Assembly (NCBI GenBank): GCA_026195755.1
Contig: JAPHRL010000094.1
Coordinates: 1 to 10,927 of the forward strand
DNA: 10,927 nt
Source: Kangiella sp.
GTDB taxonomy: Bacteria > Pseudomonadota > Gammaproteobacteria > Enterobacterales > Kangiellaceae
Reading direction: 5' to 3'
Shown here: positions 5,649 to 10,927 of the stretch, piece after piece
How the letters are laid out: the number at the start of each line of letters is the position of its first letter
How positions within the stretch are numbered: the first letter of the stretch is position 1
Notes under the pieces: generated by a model
Seen by the model: the letters and a program-made list of their open reading frames with translations, nothing else
Databases searched by the model: none
What the model was told of the DNA's origin: nothing
Made by a program: the position numbers and the translations under genes

Positions 5649-7049
5649 ATGGATACAAATCGAGGTCAGTTTAATACACGCATAGGTTTTATTCTTGCAG
5701 CGGCCGGTTCTGCTGTTGGTCTGGGCAACATCTGGAAATTTCCATTTGAAGTAGGAGAAGGTGGGGGAGCTGCATTTGTTGTCATCTATCTTGCCTTCTG
5801 TTTTTTGCTCTGTTTCCCGGTTATGGTTTCTGAAATCGCTATAGGTCGAAAAACAAATCTTAATCCTGTTGGTGCTTTTAAGAAGCTGGGACATAAAAAC
5901 TGGGCCATTATAGGCTTCATGGGTGTGTTAGCCGGCGTTCTAATCCTTTCCTTCTATAACGTAGTGGCTGGTTGGGCTTTTGGTTATTTTCTTGAAATAA
6001 TTCAGGGTAACTTCGGTATTGGAGAGGAATTCGGAAGTTTTATCACTGACTGGCAGAAAATAGGCCTTTACGGTTTAGTCTTTATGGCCATAACCGCATT
6101 CATCGTTTCCCGTGGTATTCATGGCGGTATTGAGCGAGCCGCTACGATTTTAATGCCAACATTATTCATGATGATCATTGGCTTGATCATTTATGCAATG
6201 ACTCTAGATGGTGCTGGTGTCGGTATTGAGTATTATCTGGTGCCAGATTTTTCAGAGATTAATGGTGAAGTCGTCTATTCTGCTCTAGGACAGGCTTTCT
6301 TCTCACTTTCTTTGGGAATGGGTGCTTTGATTACTTACGGTAGTTATGTGTCCAAGAAACAAGATATTGTTAAATCTGCAGCTTTAATTACTCTGACAGA
6401 TGTATCGATCGCATTCCTGGCTGGCTTGATGATCTTCCCGTTTGTTGCCTATTTAACTCAAGGCACAATGGAAGGCGTTGATGGCGGCGCTGGTTTGATT
6501 TTTGCGACTCTACCGGGCGTCTTCGAAAGTTTTGGACCAACCCTTGGGGTTGTAGTTGGGGCATTATTTTTCCTGTTGCTATGTTTTGCTGCATTAACCT
6601 CTACCGTTTCATTGCTTGAGGTGCCTGTTTCTTATCTGGTTGATGAGAAGAAAATCAAACGTCCAGTCGCTGTTTGGGGCATGGCGGCGTTGATTTTTAT
6701 CATTGGTATCCCATCACTTCTAGGTAATGGTTCTGTTGATAGTCTGACTCAATTTGTGCAGATGAATAAAAATGCTGAGTGGCAATACGTTACCTTTATG
6801 GACTTTGTTGAGGCGATTGCCAGCGATACATTCTTACCATTAGGCGGTGCCTTAATTTCTATTTTCGTGGCTTATGTGTGGAAGAAAAACAATCTTAACG
6901 CTGAAATTGCCATTGGCCGCGATAACGGTTGGCAGTGGGTATCAAAGTATATTGATTTTGCGATAACTTTCTTCTGCCCAGTTGTTTTAGGCCTTATTAC
7001 TGTCGTGACCATTCTTGATCGCTTCTTTGGCATCATCATTATTGGTTAA
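5649..7049 (+). CDS. NSS (SNF)-family sodium-dependent amino-acid transporter, 11 transmembrane segments
   Basis: Inner-membrane Na+-coupled symporter of the neurotransmitter:sodium symporter family (PF00209; LeuT, MhsT, Tyt1), importing an amino acid or related small molecule. The first-helix signature GFILAAAGSAVGLGNIWKFP is at residues 13-32, with the unwound-helix Gly residues and N27, the position of a LeuT sodium ligand. The sixth-helix region QAFFSLSLGMGALITYGSY is at 215-233 and the eighth-helix Ser/Thr-rich LTSTVSLLEVP at 316-326. About eleven hydrophobic segments are countable, ending near residue 457, which is the common bacterial arrangement; 466 residues is normal. The ATG has no in-frame alternative (stop at 5622-5624) and no Shine-Dalgarno sequence, and sits just beyond a TATAAT box, so it may be translated from an almost leaderless mRNA. 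The next gene follows after 39 bases without a terminator, indicating an operon with two amidohydrolase-like genes and nhaC. Substrate unknown; context suggests a product of the neighbouring hydrolase. Confidence 0.95.
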   Translation: MDTNRGQFNTRIGFILAAAGSAVGLGNIWKFPFEVGEGGGAAFVVIYLAFCFLLCFPVMVSEIAIGRKTNLNPVGAFKKLGHKNWAIIGFMGVLAGVLILSFYNVVAGWAFGYFLEIIQGNFGIGEEFGSFITDWQKIGLYGLVFMAITAFIVSRGIHGGIERAATILMPTLFMMIIGLIIYAMTLDGAGVGIEYYLVPDFSEINGEVVYSALGQAFFSLSLGMGALITYGSYVSKKQDIVKSAALITLTDVSIAFLAGLMIFPFVAYLTQGTMEGVDGGAGLIFATLPGVFESFGPTLGVVVGALFFLLLCFAALTSTVSLLEVPVSYLVDEKKIKRPVAVWGMAALIFIIGIPSLLGNGSVDSLTQFVQMNKNAEWQYVTFMDFVEAIASDTFLPLGGALISIFVAYVWKKNNLNAEIAIGRDNGWQWVSKYIDFAITFFCPVVLGLITVVTILDRFFGIIIIG

Positions 7050-7067
7050 TTTACGTATTGGTTAATT
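7040..7067 (+). repeat. 12-base direct repeat at the NSS/amidohydrolase junction
   Basis: TATTGGTTAATT occurs at 7040-7051 and again at 7056-7067, separated by four bases. The first copy contains the transporter stop codon TAA (7047-7049). It probably arose by a small local duplication; no function is evident, and there is no terminator in this 39-base gap. Confidence 0.8.
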
Positions 7068-7088
7068 ATTAAGTTTCGGGAGAGCACT

Positions 7089-8516
7089 ATGATTAAGTTT
7101 CCTGCACAACCCCGGCTCATTTTGGCAGCGCTGATTAGCGCTGCTTTTTTGTCTGCTTGTGAACAACCGCAATCTGATGAAACGAAAAAAGAAGAGCCCA
7201 ACACAGCATTCGAATCCACTTATAAAGTAAAAAGTTATCATCCCGTTCTAATCAAGAACGCTACTGTACTCACTGCAGCTGGAGACAGAATTGATAATGG
7301 TTCTTTGTTATTTAAAGATGGCAAAATTGTTGCTGTCGGAACTAATATTGAAATACCGGCTGATGAGAGTCTTGAAGTAATTGATGCACAAGGTAAATGG
7401 GTTACACCAGGCCTTATTGATGTGCATTCCCATTTAGGTGTGTATCCCGCCCCGGGCGTGGATTCTGCAGCCGATGGCAATGAAATGACTGCTCCTGTCA
7501 CTGCTGAAGTGTGGGCTGAACATTCAGTATGGCCGCATGACCCTCAGTTTGAGCTGGCGCTGGCAGGCGGTGTTACCAGTATGCAAGTGTTACCAGGTTC
7601 CGCTAACTTAATTGGTGGGCGCACTGTCACCCTGAAAAATGTCCCAGCGCGTTCTGTTATGGAGATGAAGTTTCCCGGTGCTCCTCATGGCTTGAAAATG
7701 GCTTGTGGTGAAAATCCAAAGCGGGTTTATGGCAGCAAAGGTCGCTCGCCGATGACTCGCATGGCAAATATTGCTGGATTCCGTGCAGCATGGATTAAAG
7801 CAGCTGACTACAAGACACAGTGGGAAGATTATGAGAATCGTGAAGGTAACGGCAAAGCTCCTAAGCGTGACTTGCAAATGGAAACACTTGCAGGCGTTTT
7901 AAAGGGCGAAATCCTTATTCATAACCATTGTTATCGTGCTGATGAAATGGCGTTAATGATGGAGATCGCTGATGAGTTTGATTTCCAGATTTCTACTTTC
8001 CATCATGCGGTTGAGTCTTACAAGATTGCAGACAAACTAGCTCAAAACAATGTCTGCTCGGCTTTATGGTCGGACTGGTGGGGCTTTAAGCAGGAAGCCT
8101 TTGATATGGTTCCTGAAAATGTCGCTTTAGTTGAAAAGGCTGGGGCTTGTGCGATTGTGCATTCCGATTCCCCAACCGGTATCCAGCATTTAAATAAAGA
8201 CGCTGCCAAATCGATGGCCTCTGGTAATGCCATGGGTATGAACATTACTCCAGAAAAGGCTATTGAATGGATTACTATTAATCCAGCTAAATCCATGGGC
8301 ATTGGCGACCAAACCGGAACTCTTGAAGCCGGTAAAATGGCGGATATAGTGCTTTGGGATGGTAATCCTTTCAGTGTTTATACCAAGGCTGAAAAAGTTT
8401 TTATCGATGGTGCGCTTATGTATGATCGTCTCGATGAAAAGTATCAGCCGGTTAGTGATTTCCAGTTGGGCCAGTACGACTTTGAAGTTAAAGCACAAGA
8501 AGGAGGCGCACAATGA
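7089..8516 (+). CDS. Lipoprotein metal-dependent amidohydrolase (imidazolonepropionase-like, COG1228 type)
   Basis: Predicted membrane-anchored hydrolase of the amidohydrolase superfamily. Residues 1-23 form a lipoprotein signal peptide with the lipobox LSAC; C24 would be acylated, and the next residue is Glu, so outer-membrane sorting is likely. A flexible, acidic linker (about 25-45) leads to the beta-sandwich and TIM barrel. The metal site looks complete: H113 and H115 in DVHSHLG, a candidate carboxylated Lys K203 in LKMACGENPK, H280 in HNHCYRADE, H305/H306 in FHHAVES, and D360 in VHSDSP. The closing segment, GTLEAGKMADIVLWDGNPF, is typical of the family. Related characterised enzymes include exported dipeptidases and prolidases as well as imidazolonepropionase, but these motifs do not fix the substrate. 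GGGAG at 7078-7082, six bases before the ATG, supports the start. Its stop overlaps the next gene's start by four bases, so the two products are probably made together. The hydrolase call is firm; peptide cleavage is inference. Confidence 0.92.
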   Translation: MIKFPAQPRLILAALISAAFLSACEQPQSDETKKEEPNTAFESTYKVKSYHPVLIKNATVLTAAGDRIDNGSLLFKDGKIVAVGTNIEIPADESLEVIDAQGKWVTPGLIDVHSHLGVYPAPGVDSAADGNEMTAPVTAEVWAEHSVWPHDPQFELALAGGVTSMQVLPGSANLIGGRTVTLKNVPARSVMEMKFPGAPHGLKMACGENPKRVYGSKGRSPMTRMANIAGFRAAWIKAADYKTQWEDYENREGNGKAPKRDLQMETLAGVLKGEILIHNHCYRADEMALMMEIADEFDFQISTFHHAVESYKIADKLAQNNVCSALWSDWWGFKQEAFDMVPENVALVEKAGACAIVHSDSPTGIQHLNKDAAKSMASGNAMGMNITPEKAIEWITINPAKSMGIGDQTGTLEAGKMADIVLWDGNPFSVYTKAEKVFIDGALMYDRLDEKYQPVSDFQLGQYDFEVKAQEGGAQ

Positions 8517-9817
8517 GTTTGTTAAAAGCTAAGACATTAATTAAGCCGATAGTCGCCGCCTTGAGTGTGATCAGTCTGATGGCTTCTGTTTCTAGTGCTG
8601 AAACAACTTTAATCAAAGGCGCTAAGATTCACACCATGTCACCACAGGGTGTTTTAGAAAGCGGTGATGTATTAATTGAAGACGGTGTTATTAAATCAGT
8701 TGCTGATGACTTGTCGATACAAGCCGACAATATAATAGATGGTAAAGGTAAAGTCCTTACTCCTGGCATATTCGCCTTGATTAACCAGATTGGTTTAGTA
8801 GAGTTAGGGTCGCTTGACCAAACTGCGGATATGGCAACTGATAACGAAGAGCAGGGTGCTTCTTTCAGAGTGGATCAGGTCTTTAACCATAACTCAACTT
8901 TAATTCCTGTTAACCGCTCAAATGGTGTTACCCGAACATTGATCGCTCCAAGCCTTGGTTATTACATCTTTGCAGGACGTGGCGCGGTGATGTCTTTAGA
9001 TGGTGACTATAATGCGCTTATTGCTAAAGATGTTGCCATTTTTGCGGCATTTGGTGAAAGAGCGGCGGACATGTCTGGCGGTTCGAGAGCCAGTACTTTG
9101 TACCAATTGAATCAAGCCCTTGATGAAGCACGAATTTATAAAAATAACCGTTCTGCTATTGAGTTGGGTGAATTCCGAGAGCTTCATTACAGCATCGAAG
9201 ACCTGCGTGCTTTGCAGGCCGTCATTGATAAAAGAGTGCCTCTGATCATTTCAGCTAATAGAGAAAGTGATTTATTAACGTTGCTCGATTTTGCTAAACA
9301 ACAGAATATTAAGATTGCGTTCGCTGGTGCGGCTGAAGCATGGCGGGTGGCAAAGCAAATCGCCAAAGCTGACGCGGCAGTATTCGTTGACCCAATGGAT
9401 AACCTACCAAGTAGTTTTGAATCGCTGGGTAAGCGTTACGATAACGCAGCTATCTTGTCAAAAGCTGGTGTTAAGGTGATGTTCTTGGGTCAGGGATTTC
9501 TGGATAGCCATAACGCCTATACAGTACGCCATTCTGCGGGTAACGCAGTTGCGTATGGCATGGACTACAATAAGGCGCTAGCTGCCATGATTACAACGCC
9601 AGCTGAATACTTTGGTGGCGATGATGCATACGGCAAGATTGCAGAAGGCTTTAAAGCCGAGTTGGTGCTTTGGAGCGGTGATCCGCTGGAAGTGACGACT
9701 TTAGCTGAACAGGTATGGATTGATGGTAAAGCCACCAGCATGGAAAATCGTTCGACCAAGCTTCGTGAGCGTTATAAAGCTTTAGATACTGATAAAAATA
9801 CCGGTTACAGAAAGTAG
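8513..9817 (+). CDS. Secreted amidohydrolase homologue lacking the metal ligands (probable pseudoenzyme)
   Basis: A Sec signal peptide covers residues 1-29 (hydrophobic core 12-24, cleavage likely after SSA), with no lipobox, so the mature protein should be soluble in the periplasm. The fold matches the preceding amidohydrolase: TLIKGAKIHTM at the start, GKVLTPGIF at 79-87, GDVLIEDGVIKSV at 51-63, and GKIAEGFKAELVLWSGDPL at 374-392. By hand alignment to the upstream protein, every metal position has changed: the HxH pair is I90 and Q92 in FALINQIG, the Lys is F177, the barrel His residues are A248 and G272 (or A271), and the Asp is Q327. The reading frame is intact with normal codon use, so it is kept by selection rather than decaying. 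The ATG overlaps the upstream stop (ATGA) and a near-perfect AAGGAGG precedes it, implying translational coupling. It may be a partner or regulator of the active lipoprotein, or have a different chemistry; direct hydrolysis by the usual mechanism looks unlikely. Confidence 0.88.
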   Translation: MSLLKAKTLIKPIVAALSVISLMASVSSAETTLIKGAKIHTMSPQGVLESGDVLIEDGVIKSVADDLSIQADNIIDGKGKVLTPGIFALINQIGLVELGSLDQTADMATDNEEQGASFRVDQVFNHNSTLIPVNRSNGVTRTLIAPSLGYYIFAGRGAVMSLDGDYNALIAKDVAIFAAFGERAADMSGGSRASTLYQLNQALDEARIYKNNRSAIELGEFRELHYSIEDLRALQAVIDKRVPLIISANRESDLLTLLDFAKQQNIKIAFAGAAEAWRVAKQIAKADAAVFVDPMDNLPSSFESLGKRYDNAAILSKAGVKVMFLGQGFLDSHNAYTVRHSAGNAVAYGMDYNKALAAMITTPAEYFGGDDAYGKIAEGFKAELVLWSGDPLEVTTLAEQVWIDGKATSMENRSTKLRERYKALDTDKNTGYRK

Positions 9818-9844
9818 CCCTGAGAACTTTAACTAGGAAAGATT

Positions 9845-10927
9845 ATGGTTGATTCATCGGATAGACAGCCGAGTATGCTACAGGCTCTTATGCCTGTAGC
9901 TTTTTTAATTGTACTGCTTTTTTTCTCAGTAAAATTATTCGGTAGCGACTCCTCTTATGGGGCCAATCAAATAGCTTTGATTTTAAGTGCTGCTATCGCA
10001 GTATTAATTGGTTTGTTTAATGGGCAGACCTGGAAAGAACTAGAGGCTGGAATCGTTGATGGTATCAGTTTGGCGATGGGAGCCATGTTGATTTTATTGA
10101 TGGTTGGCTCCTTAATTGGTACCTGGATTTTAGCCGGAACTGTACCGACCATGATTTATTATGGTTTACAGATTTTATCGCCCGATTATTTTTATGTGGC
10201 GAGTTGCATTATCTGCGCGATTGTTGCAGTCAGTATTGGTAGTTCATGGACTACCGCCGGAACTGTAGGTATTGGTCTGATCGGTATTTCGCAAGGTCTC
10301 GGATTAGATCCTGCAATTACCGCTGGTGCCATCATTTCGGGTGCCTATTTCGGTGACAAAATGTCACCGCTGTCTGATACCACTAATCTGGCGCCAGCAG
10401 TTACTGGAACGGATTTGTTCACCCATATACGTCACATGGTATGGACGACCACACCTTCCCTTATCATTGCACTGATACTATTCACCTATTTCGGTTTAAC
10501 TAGTGATGTGCCTGCTGAAAATTTAGAGCTTGAGTCTACTTTGGCTTTGCTGGATGCCAATTTTAATATCACGCTCTGGTCATTGATTCCCTTAGTTGCA
10601 GTATTTGCCATGGCGATAAAAAAAGTTCCTGCAGTTGCGACCATTTTAATCGGTGCTTTATTGGGTGGTTTATTTGCCATGCTGACTCAAGGTGATGTGA
10701 TTACCAAGTTTGTAGATAAGAATGAACTATCAGTTGCTATGCAGTATGTCTCTGCTGTTTGGACTGCGATGTTTAGTGGGTTTTCCATTAGTACCGGAGA
10801 TGAGATCTTTGATGGACTATTAAGCCGCGGTGGGATGACCAGCATGCTCAATACCGTTTGGCTCATTATCTGTGCCATGAGTTTCGGTGCAGCGATGGAG
10901 AAAACGGGTCTCTTGCATAAATTGGTG
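9845..10927 (+). CDS. nhaC: NhaC-family Na+/H+ antiporter (3' partial)
   Basis: Inner-membrane exchanger that expels Na+ in return for protons (PF03553). The frame is open for 361 codons to the window edge, so roughly the last quarter of a usual protein of about 480 residues is missing. NhaC signatures are clear: GSLIGTWILAGTVPTMIYYG at 88-107, VSIGSSWTTAGTVGIGLIGI at 129-148, and GAYFGDKMSPLSDTTNLAP at 166-184, the last with the charged D171 and D178 in the membrane. Hydrophobic segments are seen near 13-32, 41-58, 74-98, 118-148, 158-172, 202-217, 243-257, 261-280, 299-312 and 336-350. AGGA at 9835-9838, six bases before the ATG, supports the start, 27 bases after the previous gene and without a terminator in between, so it is probably the last known member of the operon. 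A terminator-like hairpin lies inside codons 11-21. Pairing with an NSS symporter suggests Na+ recycling; some NhaC relatives exchange other ions or organic acids. Confidence 0.93.
   Translation, partial: MVDSSDRQPSMLQALMPVAFLIVLLFFSVKLFGSDSSYGANQIALILSAAIAVLIGLFNGQTWKELEAGIVDGISLAMGAMLILLMVGSLIGTWILAGTVPTMIYYGLQILSPDYFYVASCIICAIVAVSIGSSWTTAGTVGIGLIGISQGLGLDPAITAGAIISGAYFGDKMSPLSDTTNLAPAVTGTDLFTHIRHMVWTTTPSLIIALILFTYFGLTSDVPAENLELESTLALLDANFNITLWSLIPLVAVFAMAIKKVPAVATILIGALLGGLFAMLTQGDVITKFVDKNELSVAMQYVSAVWTAMFSGFSISTGDEIFDGLLSRGGMTSMLNTVWLIICAMSFGAAMEKTGLLHKLV
9877..9906 (+). terminator. Terminator-like hairpin plus T6 inside the 5' end of nhaC
   Basis: GCTACAGGC (9877-9885) and GCCTGTAGC (9892-9900) form a perfect 9-bp stem with a 6-base loop, directly followed by TTTTTT (9901-9906). 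This is a textbook intrinsic terminator shape, yet it lies within codons 11-21 of nhaC. If ribosomes follow closely, the hairpin cannot form; if translation starts poorly, transcription could stop here. It may also end part of the transcripts coming from the amidohydrolase genes, which lack any other terminator. Confidence 0.65.

Noticed and set aside
5583..5894. Open reading frame on the - strand across the inverted repeat and the transporter start
   Set aside because: It lies opposite the NSS coding region, has no ribosome binding site and a Cys/Ser/Lys-rich sequence unlike any family; a shadow frame.
8190..8513. Open reading frame of 107 codons on the - strand inside the lipoprotein amidohydrolase gene
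   Set aside because: It is antisense to a well-supported gene with conserved motifs and has no supporting start signals.
7089..8516. Calling the lipoprotein hydrolase imidazolonepropionase (HutI)
   Set aside because: HutI is cytoplasmic and lies with other histidine-degradation genes; this protein is an exported lipoprotein with no hut gene around it.

Overview
The window reads as a chromosomal segment of a moderately AT-rich, probably marine or halophilic gammaproteobacterium. The evidence is the PhoQ-like kinase tail, the DinB of gammaproteobacterial type, the acyl-CoA dehydrogenase with its extra N- and C-terminal domains, and three separate sodium-coupled membrane carriers. A Kangiella-like or Idiomarina-like amino-acid-using organism is my guess from gene content and base composition only. 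No phage, transposase, CRISPR array, tRNA or rRNA is visible.

Left part (1-3316, all + strand): the 3' end of a PhoQ-like sensor kinase, DNA polymerase IV (dinB), and an AGCS-family sodium:alanine/glycine symporter. The symporter uses a TTG start and carries an unusual hydrophilic insertion of about 110 residues. A strong intrinsic terminator follows it.

Middle part (3317-5648): a single-gene unit for a DmdC-type acyl-CoA dehydrogenase, convergent with a small DUF4282 membrane protein on the - strand. The two share a bidirectional hairpin that overlaps the dehydrogenase stop codon. The 307-base divergent region that follows has a candidate promoter for the DUF4282 gene. It also has a perfect 23-bp inverted repeat with a 21-base spacer. 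The right arm of this repeat supplies the -35 hexamer of a near-consensus promoter lying almost on top of the next start codon.

Right part (5649-10927, all + strand, short gaps and one 4-base overlap): a likely operon. It encodes an 11-TM NSS-family sodium-coupled amino-acid transporter, a lipoprotein amidohydrolase with an intact metal site, a secreted amidohydrolase homologue that has lost every metal ligand, and an NhaC Na+/H+ antiporter cut by the window end. My inference is a sodium-driven scavenging module. The anchored hydrolase, perhaps with its catalytically dead partner, would release a substrate in the periplasm; the NSS carrier would import it with Na+, and NhaC would return the Na+. 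A terminator-like hairpin with six Ts inside the first codons of nhaC could make its expression depend on translation. The dead/live amidohydrolase pair with its sodium carriers and the repeat-borne promoter are the most interesting items here.
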